Source: Marinomonas sp. IMCC 4694 (GTDB lineage Bacteria; Pseudomonadota; Gammaproteobacteria; Pseudomonadales; Marinomonadaceae). From it: 64,000 nt of DNA. Location of the stretch: assembly GCF_008122525.1 (NCBI RefSeq), contig NZ_VSRV01000001.1, positions 372,001 through 436,000 of the forward strand. The letters run 5' to 3'. Numbering within the stretch: the first letter of the stretch is position 1; every line of letters starts with the position of its first letter. Both the position numbers and the translations under genes were made by a program. Shown here in pieces: positions 33,994 through 42,984 of this stretch. The notes beneath the pieces are model-generated. The model saw only the letters and a list, made by a program, of their open reading frames with translations, made no database searches and was not told where the DNA came from.

Positions 33994-34743
33994 TTAACGA
34001 GCCAGCCAGCCACCGTCTACGGCAATGGTATAGCCGTTGACGTACCGAGAAGCTTCCGACGCTAAGAAAATAATTGGCCCTGCCATGTCATCAGGTGTGC
34101 CCCAGCGGCCTGCCGGAATGCGGCTTAAAATCTCATCGGAACGCTCTTTATCTGCGCGTAAAGCGTCGGTGTTGTTGGTGGCCATGTAGCCTGGGGCTAT
34201 GGCGTTCACATTGATGCCGTGTTGTGCCCATTCATTGGCAAGCAAGCGAGTAACGCCCATGACGCCACTTTTTGATGCGGTGTAAGAGGGCACTCGAATT
34301 CCTCCTTGATAAGACAACATAGAGGCAATATTGATGATGTTGCCAGACGTTCCCTGAACAATCACCTGTTTCGCAAAGCCCTGCGACATAAAGAAGACCG
34401 CTTTGATGTTCAAATCCATGACATCGTCCCAATCTTTCTCGGTAAAATCTATCGCGTCATTCCTGCGAATAATACCAGCGTTATTCACCAGAATGTCGAC
34501 TTTACCAAACGCCGATACCGCTTCTTTCACTACGTGAGCGACATTGTCTATTTTGCTCATATCGGCAATAACGCTGTGAAATTGACGGCCTGTTTTGGCC
34601 ATTAACGCCATCGTTTCCTCTGGAACGCCTCGGTTCACACCGACAATATCAGCGCCTGCGTTTGCTAGGGCTAAAGCCATTCCTTGACCAAGTCCTGTAT
34701 TACAGCCTGTTACAATGGCGACTTTACCCGTTAGATCGAACAT
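33994..34743 (-). CDS. kduD: KduD: 2-dehydro-3-deoxy-D-gluconate 5-dehydrogenase
   Basis: 249-aa short-chain dehydrogenase. NAD-binding GCNTGLGQGMA, NNAG (LVNNAGIIRR), catalytic Ser in NIASMLSYQGG and YTASKSG (Tyr-x3-Lys); C-terminus YVNGYTIAVDGGWLAR. The sequence MFDLTGKVAIVTGCNTGLG is characteristic of KduD. It reduces 2,5-diketo-3-deoxygluconate to 2-keto-3-deoxygluconate. The ATG at 34743 has GAGGA six bases upstream; the frame runs open further up without a better start. Confidence 0.93.
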   Translation of the reverse strand: MFDLTGKVAIVTGCNTGLGQGMALALANAGADIVGVNRGVPEETMALMAKTGRQFHSVIADMSKIDNVAHVVKEAVSAFGKVDILVNNAGIIRRNDAIDFTEKDWDDVMDLNIKAVFFMSQGFAKQVIVQGTSGNIINIASMLSYQGGIRVPSYTASKSGVMGVTRLLANEWAQHGINVNAIAPGYMATNNTDALRADKERSDEILSRIPAGRWGTPDDMAGPIIFLASEASRYVNGYTIAVDGGWLAR

Positions 34744-34855
34744 AATGCTTCCTCGTGTTTTACGCATGATACTGGCCGTAAAGGTGATGTTTATTTGCCG
34801 CAGAGTGAACATCTTAGAAGAATGAAAAATAAATAACAATGATCAATTTAATTTT

Positions 34856-34876
34856 TAGAAACACCATTTCATTTTA
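34856..34876. promoter_or_regulatory. KdgR-like box upstream of kduD
   Basis: TAGAAACACCATTTCATTTTA: GAAAC on the left and TTTCATT on the right form a near-palindrome typical of KdgR operators. It is 115-130 bases upstream of the kduD start codon. Confidence 0.5.
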
Positions 34877-34922
34877 TTTATTTTGTTTTCCCCAAGGTTT
34901 TTTAGGCGTCTATTCAGTCATG

Positions 34923-35816
34923 TTAAGTGGCGGTAGGCTGATTGCTTAATGCCCTGAATTTTCCTGGTGGTAAGCCTGCTGAGCGTTTAAAGAAACGTGA
35001 GAAATAGCCAGGGTCTTTAAAGCCCAAGTCATAACTGATTTCTTCTACGGAGCGGGCGGTGTAAATCAAGCGGCGTTTCGCTTCCAGTAATAGTCTGTCA
35101 TGTATCAAATCTAGCACGCTTTGATTAAACGTGGTTTTGCTCATTCGGTTTAAGCGGCTGATTGAAGTACCCAGAGCATCGGCGTATTGATGACTGCTCC
35201 AATGTTCACGGTAGTGGTTTTCAATTAATTCTTTTAACGACAAAGCGTGATGATTGTACGCTCTGCTGGCGGCACTGGATTTGTCGTGACGATGTTGTCG
35301 ATGCAGTAGCAGCAAAATGGCTTTGATCAGGTATTCGCTCATCAGTGCTCGTCCCTCGCGCATCCGTGATGCCTCATTTTCAAGCTGCTGAATCAACGGC
35401 CAGAGTTCTGAAAACAGATTTCGATGGCCATTAAAGTCAATATGAAGGGCCTGACTCAATAAAGGTTTGATGTACATGGCGGCCTTTTCTTGGTACGCAT
35501 CTTCCAGTAAAGATTCGGCAATACTGATCACTCGTCCGTCGGTGTCGGGTGCAAAGCAAAAGCCATGTACAACGCCCGCTGGCACAATAATCGCCCACGC
35601 ACCTTGTAACGTCTGTTGCTGTTCATCGAGTTGCACGTGGGCTTGCCCAGACTTTAAGATGAGAATTTGAAACAGCTGAGCGTGGCGATGAGGGCTTATT
35701 TTCCAGCCTAAGTCGCTGCTGCGGGAGGCAATGTCTTCAATATGGAAAAAATCAGGGTCATCAATCCCGCTGGATTCTCCATACAGGCCAAAGTGCGGAA
35801 TGGTCGCTTGCTTCAT
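34923..35816 (-). CDS. pobR: AraC-family regulator, probable PobR
   Basis: 297 aa. N-terminal cupin-like sensing domain (WKISPHRHAQLFQILIL..QAHVQLDE) and C-terminal AraC double helix-turn-helix (HHALSLKELIENHYREHWSSHQYADALGTSISRLNRMSKTTF, VEEISYDLGFKDPGYFSRFFKRSAGLPPGKFR). Divergent from pobA, the arrangement in Pseudomonas and Azotobacter where an AraC-type PobR activates pobA with 4-hydroxybenzoate. An unrelated IclR-type PobR exists in Acinetobacter; this one is AraC-type. Confidence 0.85.
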   Translation of the reverse strand: MKQATIPHFGLYGESSGIDDPDFFHIEDIASRSSDLGWKISPHRHAQLFQILILKSGQAHVQLDEQQQTLQGAWAIIVPAGVVHGFCFAPDTDGRVISIAESLLEDAYQEKAAMYIKPLLSQALHIDFNGHRNLFSELWPLIQQLENEASRMREGRALMSEYLIKAILLLLHRQHRHDKSSAASRAYNHHALSLKELIENHYREHWSSHQYADALGTSISRLNRMSKTTFNQSVLDLIHDRLLLEAKRRLIYTARSVEEISYDLGFKDPGYFSRFFKRSAGLPPGKFRALSNQPTAT

Positions 35817-35844
35817 ATAAGCTCGTTTATTGTCAGTTGATTGT

Positions 35845-35862
35845 TAAAAAGTGTACTTTTTA
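35845..35862. promoter_or_regulatory. Palindrome in the pobR-pobA intergenic region
   Basis: TAAAAAGTGTACTTTTTA has perfect 8-base arms and a two-base centre. Related GTAC/AAAAAGTAC pieces recur near 35993-36003. Probable operator for PobR, by position. Confidence 0.4.
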
Positions 35863-36052
35863 CCGCGTTTTAGACGTGGCGATTAAACTATAGAATCGCC
35901 ATTAAAATGGCAAACTTTGTAAATATAAGGATTAACCATAGTAAAAAATACACTTTTATACGGTTTTAACCGGACGTTATCCTGCTTCCGCGTACAAAAA
36001 GTACAATTTTTTAATCAGAAAGCACCTAACGTATTCTGCCTTTACTCTTCAA

Positions 36053-36058
36053 TATAGT
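36053..36058 (+). promoter_or_regulatory. Possible -10 element of pobA
   Basis: TATAGT, 60 bases before the pobA ATG. No matching -35 at 16-18 bases, which would fit an activator-dependent promoter. Confidence 0.3.
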
Positions 36059-36117
36059 GACCGTTCTTATGCTGATGTTGTTCAGTATGCAAAATAACAA
36101 TAATGTGGAGAAAAGAG

Positions 36118-37320
36118 ATGAAGACTCAAGTTGCTATTATTGGGGCTGGCCCCTCTGGATTATTACTGGGCCAGTTATTGGCTAAGCAGGGCATTGATAA
36201 CGTGGTCATTGAGCGCGCTGCAGGTGAGTACATTTTAGGTCGCATTCGCGCGGGTGTTCTCGAACAAGGTATGACGGATTTACTGCGCGAGGCAGGCGTG
36301 GGCGAACGTATGGATCGCGAAGGTCAAGTTCACCACGGCGTGGAATTGGCTTTCAATAATAAGCGTGTAAAAATCGATTTGGATACCCTCACCGGCGGCA
36401 GCACGGTCATGGTGTATGGCCAAACCGAAGTCACTCGAGATCTGATGGAAGCGCGAGAAAATGCCGGTCTGACCACGTATTATGAATCCAGTAATGTGGT
36501 GTTGCATGATGTCAAAACCGACCTGCCTTTTGTTACCTTTGAGCAAGGTGGCACCGAGTATCGTCTTGATTGCGATTACATCGCGGGCTGTGATGGCTTT
36601 CATGGTGTCTCTCGCCAAACCATCCCTGAATCGTCTCGTAAAGAATTTGAACGAGTGTATCCGTTCGGTTGGTTAGGTATTTTGTCGGACACGCCGCCAG
36701 TGAACGAAGAGCTTATTTATTGTAAAACCGATCGTGGCTTTGCCATGACCAGTATGCGTTCTGCCACTCGATCACGCTATTATTTGCAAGTTCCTTTAAC
36801 CGACAAAGTCGAAGATTGGAGCGATGACGATTTTTGGACAGAGTTAAAGCGTCGTTTGCCCGATGATGTGGCTGAGAAGTTGGTAACAGGCCCAAGTATT
36901 GAGAAAAGCATTGCGCCGTTGCGCTCTTTTGTTTGTGAACCTATGCAATATGGCCATTTATTTTTGGTTGGCGATGCGGCGCATATCGTGCCGCCAACCG
37001 GTGCTAAAGGGCTGAATTTAGCGGCCTCAGATGTGGCCACGCTGACTAAAGTGCTGACGCGCGTTTACAAACAGGGCGATAAAGACTGTATTTCTCAATA
37101 TTCCGACATTTGTCTGCGTCGTGTTTGGCATGGGGAGCGCTTCTCCTGGTGGATGACCAGTATGTTGCACGACTTCAGCGGGGAAAGCGCGAGTCAGATG
37201 GATGCACAAACCCATGATAGGTTTATGAGTTCAGAACTGAATTTTTATACCGACAATGAAGCTGGGCGCCGTGTCATTGCGTTGCAATATGTAGGGCTGC
37301 CTTACGAAGATTTGTCTTAA
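36118..37320 (+). CDS. pobA: 4-hydroxybenzoate 3-monooxygenase
   Basis: About 400-aa FAD monooxygenase that hydroxylates 4-hydroxybenzoate to protocatechuate with NADPH and O2. FAD motif AIIGAGPSGLLLGQLL, the PobA-specific ILGRIRAGVLEQG, the DG-type motif DYIAGCDGFHGVSR, and GDAAHIVPPTGAKGLNLAASD, all at the usual places. The ATG at 36118 has GGAG seven bases upstream; an in-frame ATG at 36103 precedes the Shine-Dalgarno sequence. Ring-cleavage genes (pca) are not in this window. Confidence 0.96.
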   Translation: MKTQVAIIGAGPSGLLLGQLLAKQGIDNVVIERAAGEYILGRIRAGVLEQGMTDLLREAGVGERMDREGQVHHGVELAFNNKRVKIDLDTLTGGSTVMVYGQTEVTRDLMEARENAGLTTYYESSNVVLHDVKTDLPFVTFEQGGTEYRLDCDYIAGCDGFHGVSRQTIPESSRKEFERVYPFGWLGILSDTPPVNEELIYCKTDRGFAMTSMRSATRSRYYLQVPLTDKVEDWSDDDFWTELKRRLPDDVAEKLVTGPSIEKSIAPLRSFVCEPMQYGHLFLVGDAAHIVPPTGAKGLNLAASDVATLTKVLTRVYKQGDKDCISQYSDICLRRVWHGERFSWWMTSMLHDFSGESASQMDAQTHDRFMSSELNFYTDNEAGRRVIALQYVGLPYEDLS

Positions 37321-37424
37321 ACCGCCGCCGGTGAGGCGGCCATAAAAGCCGTGAACCCATGAAGGGCAATACGATACAGATCACCGCCACTCCATGGTGT
37401 TTAATGGCGGCTGGATTCGTTCTT

Positions 37425-37757
37425 CTAGCCGCAACATTTCTTGTATTTTTTATGACTTCCGCAGAAGCAGGGGTCATTCCGCTGAGGTGTTTTTTCCACA
37501 AGTTGAGTAATGGGTTTGTTGAGGGCAACCGTCAACGCCGTAATGTCCTCTTGCGCCTCACGATCAATACGGATGTCTGCACACAAATCGTGAGCGATTA
37601 AGAGCGTGCTTATTTCACGCTCACGTTCAGGGGTTTGCACTCGTAAGGCAAGTGGATTTTCTTCACTGCCTGATTTTACCGTCGGCTTCGGCTGATAATT
37701 GCCTTGATTGTGTTTGCCCATGATATCGGGTCTTCCACGATAGAAAAATTTTGACAC
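37425..37757 (-). CDS. SEC-C metal-binding-motif protein (PBPRA1643-like)
   Basis: 110 aa. C-terminal SEC-C motif PCFCGSHKKYKKCCG (CxC-x8-CC) is a Zn site like that of SecA. The rest, SKFFYRGRPDIMGKHNQGNYQPKP and an acidic helical middle (REISTLLIAHDLCADIRIDREAQED), fits a small family found in Vibrio/Photobacterium and relatives. The start is GTG with AGGA six bases upstream. Convergent with pobA; transcribed away from the TRAP operon. Function unknown. Confidence 0.8.
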   Translation of the reverse strand: MSKFFYRGRPDIMGKHNQGNYQPKPTVKSGSEENPLALRVQTPEREREISTLLIAHDLCADIRIDREAQEDITALTVALNKPITQLVEKTPQRNDPCFCGSHKKYKKCCG

Positions 37758-38292
37758 GCATATTCCTAATGGTCGTTTTGCAGTCGCTCACAGTGAGTGG
37801 CTGAAGAAGCCGCAGTCTATCAGAATTCAGAATGGTTAGCGCATCTCTATTACGGTTTCTGCTGCATCTCATCAGGAGGTTCTCTGTTTACCCGAGTCAG
37901 CATTGAATACAGGCTAGGAGCGGTTGTGTATTGATCCAGAAAAGCGTCTTTGTGTGAAAAGAGAAAGAGGTTGTTAGGTCATAAATATTGTGTTTAATCG
38001 ATGAAAATAAGACTTTTTTATGCAGAAATAAAAGGCGTGCATGTCTTTTATAGGTGCGGATTGATTTTTATAAATACTATTAAAATCATCATATTAGTGA
38101 AGATTTTTGTGGCGATTAAAACAGATAAAAGGTCCGTTTTTCAAAAAAAGACAGTGAGCCTATCCAATTTATCAATACCACAACACTATAATCAATTACC
38201 TATTTTATAAGTGGATTGATAGTCTTGTAAAAAGATAAGCAATATTGAATATAAAGTGTCAGAAAAACCACAAAAGCCATTGGGAGTTAACC
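37758..38292. other. Intergenic region upstream of the third TRAP operon
   Basis: 535 bases. The open frame at 38001-38210 is AT-rich with no Shine-Dalgarno sequence and no known pattern, so I do not call it. The region must hold divergent promoters for the SEC-C gene and the TRAP operon; I find no convincing operator. Confidence 0.5.
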
Positions 38293-39324
38293 ATGATAAA
38301 AATAATAAAACACGCCGCTATAACCGCAGTCGTCGCCACCGCAATAATGAGTACTCAGGCCTATGCCTCTGCAGAGTATACCCTGCGATTCAGCCACTTC
38401 TTCCCAGAGGTATCTGGACCGAGCAAGGCGTTGTTTCAAAAATGGGCGGAAGCCGTAGAGGCTGAATCCAATGGCCGTATTGATGTGCAGATGTATCCTT
38501 CGAGTACATTGGCAAAGCCTCCCGCACAGTACGATGCCGTGAAAAACAGAATAGCTGACGTGTCGGTTTCTGTTCAAGGTTACACAGCAAATCGCTTTCC
38601 ATTAACACAAATTGTTGAATTACCTGGTGTTTCTCAAGGCGCCGCGCAAGGTTCTTGTATTGTGCAGTCCTTGTATGATGAAGGTCTAATTGCGAACGAA
38701 TACAGTGAAACTAAGCCTTTATTCTTATTTACCCATGGGCCTGGTGGCATTCACACCACCAATAAAGAAATCAAGGTGCCGAAAGATTTAGAGGGTCTGC
38801 GCATTCGTCGCCCAACTGCCGTGGTTGCAAAACTGTTAGAAGGATTGGGAGCGCAGCCTGTTGGTATGCCAGCACCAGACTCTTACCAGTCTACTCAGCG
38901 TGGCGTTATTGATGGGGTTTCTCTACCTTGGGAAGGTCAATACACGTTTCGTTTGAACGAATTGACGCCCTATCACACCGAAGTGGGTGGCCTTTATACC
39001 TTGTCATTCATTATGACGATCAACAAATCTTTTTATAACCGCCTCCCAGCGGATCTGAAAACAGTCATTGACCACAACTCTGGTATGGAGTGGTCGAAAA
39101 AAGCCGCTGCTGTATTTGATGATTTGGATGCCAAAGGTCGCGCCCAAGCGATTGAAATGGGTCATACCATCAACGTCATAAAAGGCGGTGCTGAAAACCC
39201 ATTGTGGAAACCAGTGTTGTATCAAGCGGCAGAAGATTACTTACAAGAGTTGAAGGAAAAAGGTCTACCTTCTTACAAGGTATATGCCCGTGCGGTGGAA
39301 TTGTCTAAGACAGCCTGTCAGTAA
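38293..39324 (+). CDS. dctP: TRAP transporter solute-binding protein (third system)
   Basis: 343-aa periplasmic binding protein with signal peptide (cleavage near AYASA/EYTL). TRAP pattern: FQKWAEAVEAESNGRIDVQMYPSSTLAKPPAQYDAVKNRIADV, DLEGLRIRRPTAVVAKLLEGLGAQPVGMPAPDSYQSTQRGVIDGVSLPWEGQ, INKSFYNRLPADLKTVID. The ATG at 38293 has GGGAG seven bases upstream. It lies near pobA, so an aromatic or related carboxylate is possible, but the ligand is not known. No hairpin separates it from dctQ. Confidence 0.9.
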   Translation: MIKIIKHAAITAVVATAIMSTQAYASAEYTLRFSHFFPEVSGPSKALFQKWAEAVEAESNGRIDVQMYPSSTLAKPPAQYDAVKNRIADVSVSVQGYTANRFPLTQIVELPGVSQGAAQGSCIVQSLYDEGLIANEYSETKPLFLFTHGPGGIHTTNKEIKVPKDLEGLRIRRPTAVVAKLLEGLGAQPVGMPAPDSYQSTQRGVIDGVSLPWEGQYTFRLNELTPYHTEVGGLYTLSFIMTINKSFYNRLPADLKTVIDHNSGMEWSKKAAAVFDDLDAKGRAQAIEMGHTINVIKGGAENPLWKPVLYQAAEDYLQELKEKGLPSYKVYARAVELSKTACQ

Positions 39325-39369
39325 TCGAAGAACAATGAACGACAAAGTCGCGGCAGTTGGAGAGTATTA

Positions 39370-39879
39370 ATGAAGGCAATGGCTCGGATAATAGAGCGTA
39401 TCGCGTATGGAATGCATTTGTTGGGTGGGTTTTTCTTAATTGCCATGATGGTGGTAACCCTGTTGGATGTGTTAACGCGAGGGTTGTTTACTCTTACAGA
39501 GGGAGCAATAGATTTCACCATATTAGGTGGCATTGAATTAGTAAAATACAGCCTGTTGTTTACGGTGCTCTTTATACTGCCGCATTCTGTCAGCCGTTCA
39601 CAGGTCATTGTTGATCTGTTTACGGAGCATTTGCAAACAAGAACAAAAAAGGCGTTAGAAGCCTTTTATATTCTCTGTTTTGGTTTGATGGGCGCGGGTA
39701 TGAGCGTGAGCTTTTATCATTCGGTTGAAGAGGCCTCGATGAGTTATGAAACAACACAAGATTTATTGATTCCATTGACGTATTTTTATGCTATAGCGTG
39801 CTTTGCGACCGCCATGTTGGCGGTGTCGGCGGCTACCTATGCGTCTCAACTATTATTTTGCACTAAGGCAGAGTCATGA
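39370..39879 (+). CDS. dctQ: TRAP transporter small permease (third system)
   Basis: 169 aa with four hydrophobic helices. DVLTRGLFTLTEGAIDFTILGGIELVKYSLLFTVLFILPHSVSRSQVIVDLF matches the DctQ pattern with an insert before the conserved Glu. It overlaps dctM by four bases (ATGA), so translation is coupled. GGAG precedes the ATG by eight bases. Confidence 0.88.
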   Translation: MKAMARIIERIAYGMHLLGGFFLIAMMVVTLLDVLTRGLFTLTEGAIDFTILGGIELVKYSLLFTVLFILPHSVSRSQVIVDLFTEHLQTRTKKALEAFYILCFGLMGAGMSVSFYHSVEEASMSYETTQDLLIPLTYFYAIACFATAMLAVSAATYASQLLFCTKAES

Positions 39880-41162
39880 GCACTTCGATGATCGGTATTA
39901 TTTGCATTGCTGCCATGTTGTTGCTGATCGCACTGCGTGCTCCGGTTGCTCTGACCATGGCTTTAGCGGGTTTTTTTGGTTTTGGCTGGATTGTGGCTTT
40001 TGACCCTGCCGTGTCTATATTGGCAAGTGGGCCTTTTGAAACCTTATCCAATTACAGTTTTAGCCCTATTCCCATGTTTATCTTGATGGGGGTCTTTGCG
40101 TCCAAAGCGGGCATGTCGCAAGAGCTCTTTCAGGGTGCCAGAGCGATGTTCGGAAGTTGGCGAGGCGGAATGGGCCTGGCGGCGGTGACTTCGTGCGGGA
40201 TTTTTTCGGCGATCTCAGGATCGTCCATGGCGACCGCGGCGAGCATGTCACGTGTGGCGTTGCCAGAAATGGAAAAAAACGGCTATGCCCCCACGTTAGC
40301 AACGGGCGTTTTGGCGGCGGGTGGCACGCTGGGTATTATGATTCCGCCTTCGATTGCTCTGTTGTTGTATGCGTTGATTACTGAACAGTCAGTGGGGGAT
40401 ATGTTCATTGCCGGCATGGTGCCAGGTTTACTTGGCTTAGTGATGTATGGCTTAACCGTCGCGGTTTTAGTGACGCTTTTTCCACACATTGCGCAACCAG
40501 GTCAGGCCACTACGCTAAAAGAAAAGTTTTTCGGTTTAAAGGGGTTGCTTCCCTTTACTGGCGTGTTTGTTTTTATCATTGGTGGCATTTACACTGGCTG
40601 GTTTACGCCAACAGAAGCCTCTGCTGTAGGCGCAGGGGCAACACTATTGATCGCAGTGTTGCGTGGAATGAGATTGACCCAGTTTAAAGAAGCGGTGGGC
40701 GAGACATTGATCATGTCGGCGATGATCTTTTTTATGATCATTGGGGCTGAAATTTTCGGCTACTTCTTATCGGTGTCGCGTATTTCGTTTTCTTTGGTTG
40801 AGTACGTGGACAGCTTGCAACTCAGCCCTTATATGGTTTTGTTGTGCGTTCTGATCATCTTTATGCTGCTGGGTTGTGTAATGGACAGTATTGCAATGCT
40901 GTTGCTCACAGTGCCCGTCGTGTACCCTTTGATTGAATCGGCGGGTTTTGATCCTATTTGGTTCGGCATTGTCGCTGTGATTACGGTTGAATTGGGGTTG
41001 ATCACACCGCCTGTGGGCATGAATGTGTTTGTGATTAAATCGGTCGCTCCACATATTTCGATTGGTGATATGTATCGAGGTGTGATGCCGTTTGTGATTG
41101 CGGACTTGCTGCGTTTGGCGTTGATTGTTGCCTTCCCTGTACTGGCGATTGGGCTACTCTAG
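39876..41162 (+). CDS. dctM: TRAP transporter large permease (third system)
   Basis: 428-aa TRAP large permease. Conserved stretches: PIPMFILMGVFASKAGMSQELFQGARAMFGSWRGGMGLAAV, AAGGTLGIMIPPSIALLLYALITEQSVGDMF, FTPTEASAVGAGATL, and TVELGLITPPVGMNVFVIKSVAP. Overlaps dctQ. Ends 38 bases before a strong hairpin terminator. Confidence 0.94.
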   Translation: MSTSMIGIICIAAMLLLIALRAPVALTMALAGFFGFGWIVAFDPAVSILASGPFETLSNYSFSPIPMFILMGVFASKAGMSQELFQGARAMFGSWRGGMGLAAVTSCGIFSAISGSSMATAASMSRVALPEMEKNGYAPTLATGVLAAGGTLGIMIPPSIALLLYALITEQSVGDMFIAGMVPGLLGLVMYGLTVAVLVTLFPHIAQPGQATTLKEKFFGLKGLLPFTGVFVFIIGGIYTGWFTPTEASAVGAGATLLIAVLRGMRLTQFKEAVGETLIMSAMIFFMIIGAEIFGYFLSVSRISFSLVEYVDSLQLSPYMVLLCVLIIFMLLGCVMDSIAMLLLTVPVVYPLIESAGFDPIWFGIVAVITVELGLITPPVGMNVFVIKSVAPHISIGDMYRGVMPFVIADLLRLALIVAFPVLAIGLL

Positions 41163-41198
41163 CGTCAGTGAGTGAACGATTGTATCTCTTAAAATACA

Positions 41199-41233
41199 CC
41201 AAAAAACGGCTCAAAAATGAGCCGTTTTTTTTG
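41199..41233. terminator. Terminator shared by the TRAP operon and convergent lipoprotein operon
   Basis: AAAAAACGGCTCA, a four-base loop, TGAGCCGTTTTTTTT: perfect stem with flanking A/T runs that work in both directions. It separates dctM (plus strand) and the LPP20-like gene (minus strand). Confidence 0.88.
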
Positions 41234-41255
41234 ATGTATTGAGTTAGCGATCGGT

Positions 41256-42281
41256 TTAGGGTAACTGAGTTAACCAAGTAAACATGGCTTCTATCGCTTG
41301 GTTGGACCAGTTGATTGAGGCTTCTTTTTCGGCACTTTCTTGGCTTTTACCTATGCCTCTGGCACTCACGGTCCAAGAGGCCAGCCGCGCGCCAGTAGGA
41401 CCAGACAAGGCCAGTGAGCCCTCTTCAAACACATACACGCGCCCGTTTTGGGTTTCGCTCTGTTGTGTGGTGCGGGTGCTTAGCGTGAAGGTTGAATCAT
41501 TTTTTGGGGTTAAACCAAACCGTGATAAGGCGCTGGCCAGTGTGTCGGCTTGTTTTGTCTGGGAAGCATCAAACCCATAAAAGGCAAGGGCATTACTCAG
41601 TTGCTGCTCTATAGATCGAATATTCACGTCAGCTTTTCCGGCCGTGTTGTGCTCGGTGGAATACAAACTCAGTTCCTTTTGATCGCTTTTTCGTTGCGCA
41701 AAATAAGGAATGAGCGACATGTAGATCCGCCAGTCTTGTGCTACTGGTGGTTGGTCGTCAGATTGGCTAAGTAAGGCGGCTTGTCGACGTATCTGATCGT
41801 CGGTGTCGTTTATGGCGCGGGTGAGTTTGGCCACAATTCGACGGCGGTCGATTGATTGCAGCGCATAAACATAACGTTCTCCAGCAAAGCGTTGTTCGTT
41901 AGTGGCTTGCTCCAATTCAATGGCGGAGGTGGCGATCCGAGTGTAGGCGGTCGAGGTTTGTGAGATTTGTTCTGCACCTTGCCCCGATCGTACTTGAATG
42001 TCTTGGGTATTGACTTGGCTGATTTGAGTGCGCAGCTGCTGAGCAATTTGCACATTCCCATTTTGCTCAGCTTGAATGAACGCCAACGCGACATTGTCAA
42101 TGCGCGGCGCACTCCCAACACCGTATAAGTGAGCGTCGCTTTTGGGTGGAGACAGTACCCAACTGGGTACGGCCTCTTCTTGGTGCTGAGTGGTCTGGGT
42201 GCCTAGACACCCTGTCAGGCTGATCACCAAGCTGGTGGTAATGACCCAGCGGTAGGGCGTAGGCAAAGCGGAATAGATCAT
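41256..42281 (-). CDS. LPP20-like lipoprotein
   Basis: 341 aa. Type II signal with lipobox LTGC (C25). Segment VPSWVLSPPKSDAHLYGVGSA matches the LPP20 family start, and the C-terminal part (TGARLASWTVSARGIGKSQESAEKEAS) repeats a similar motif. Likely outer-membrane lipoprotein. Last gene of the COG3014-lpoB-LPP20 operon, two bases after the LpoB-like gene. The three together suggest an envelope function. Confidence 0.8.
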   Translation of the reverse strand: MIYSALPTPYRWVITTSLVISLTGCLGTQTTQHQEEAVPSWVLSPPKSDAHLYGVGSAPRIDNVALAFIQAEQNGNVQIAQQLRTQISQVNTQDIQVRSGQGAEQISQTSTAYTRIATSAIELEQATNEQRFAGERYVYALQSIDRRRIVAKLTRAINDTDDQIRRQAALLSQSDDQPPVAQDWRIYMSLIPYFAQRKSDQKELSLYSTEHNTAGKADVNIRSIEQQLSNALAFYGFDASQTKQADTLASALSRFGLTPKNDSTFTLSTRTTQQSETQNGRVYVFEEGSLALSGPTGARLASWTVSARGIGKSQESAEKEASINWSNQAIEAMFTWLTQLP

Positions 42282-42283
42282 GG

Positions 42284-42916
42284 TTAGAAGAAGCCTTTAT
42301 CGGCTAACTTTTTCAGCTTTTTCTGACCGTTCCATACTTCACGATTCGTCGTCATATCGATCAGCTTTAGGTCAACTTGATAAAAACTCACACGCTGGTC
42401 ACCATTGGAATCTACGATTGAATTGATGGTCCCAGACAAGGCAAAACCAGCGCCCTGTTCTAACCCAAATTTCGCTACTGTCTCTGGTGCGGCATTTAGT
42501 GCTTGCTCTTCGCGTTCACTGCGGATGTCTTCACGTTCAGCACCTGAGACCACAAAGTCGACTGTGCCAGCGCGCAGTAAGCTGCGTTTAATGTCATTGA
42601 TGAAGGTTTCAACCGGGATGTGTTCCGAGGTTTTGTTGCGAATGGTTTGTACAATGACCGTCGGATTGCCTTTTTGGCTGAAGTTGTAGTCGCGAAACCA
42701 AGGGAAGGTCAGCATGTCCCCCATCATTTCCTCGGCCACCAGTCGAGAGTCGGTGTCGTTCCAGCGGTCCGATAGCATAACGTCTTCATTGGTGTCGAGT
42801 CGTTTGACACTACCGGAGCAGGCCGTGAGTAACATAGCCATAAACAGTGTGAAGAGACTCTTGTAGGACAGAGAAGCCCATTGAGACCTTTTTGATGTGC
42901 TTTTTGTTGAGAACAT
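42284..42916 (-). CDS. lpoB: LpoB-like penicillin-binding protein activator
   Basis: 210 aa. Lipobox LLTAC (C33), a short linker, then the LpoB domain: NPTVIVQTIRNKTSEHIPVETFINDIKRSLLRAGTVDFV, FALSGTINSIVDSNGDQRVSFYQVDLKLIDMTTNREVWNGQKKLKK. In E. coli LpoB activates PBP1b from the outer membrane; the family also appears in clusters like this one, where its PBP partner is not shown. AAGGA stands seven bases before the ATG. Confidence 0.86.
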   Translation of the reverse strand: MFSTKSTSKRSQWASLSYKSLFTLFMAMLLTACSGSVKRLDTNEDVMLSDRWNDTDSRLVAEEMMGDMLTFPWFRDYNFSQKGNPTVIVQTIRNKTSEHIPVETFINDIKRSLLRAGTVDFVVSGAEREDIRSEREEQALNAAPETVAKFGLEQGAGFALSGTINSIVDSNGDQRVSFYQVDLKLIDMTTNREVWNGQKKLKKLADKGFF

Positions 42917-42984
42917 AGTATTTTCCTTGCGTCTAGTTAGCCTGATGCTCGTTTAAAGGGTGCTGAGCGTTTAGTGTAATCAAT

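Noticed and set aside
33873..34013. 47-residue N-terminal extension of KdgR
   Set aside because: The extension does not resemble IclR regulators and overlaps the kduD end; the family-like start is at 33872.
38001..38210. 69-codon plus-strand frame upstream of the third TRAP operon
   Set aside because: AT-rich, no Shine-Dalgarno sequence, no family resemblance and unlike neighbouring codon use; probably chance in an AT-rich intergenic region.
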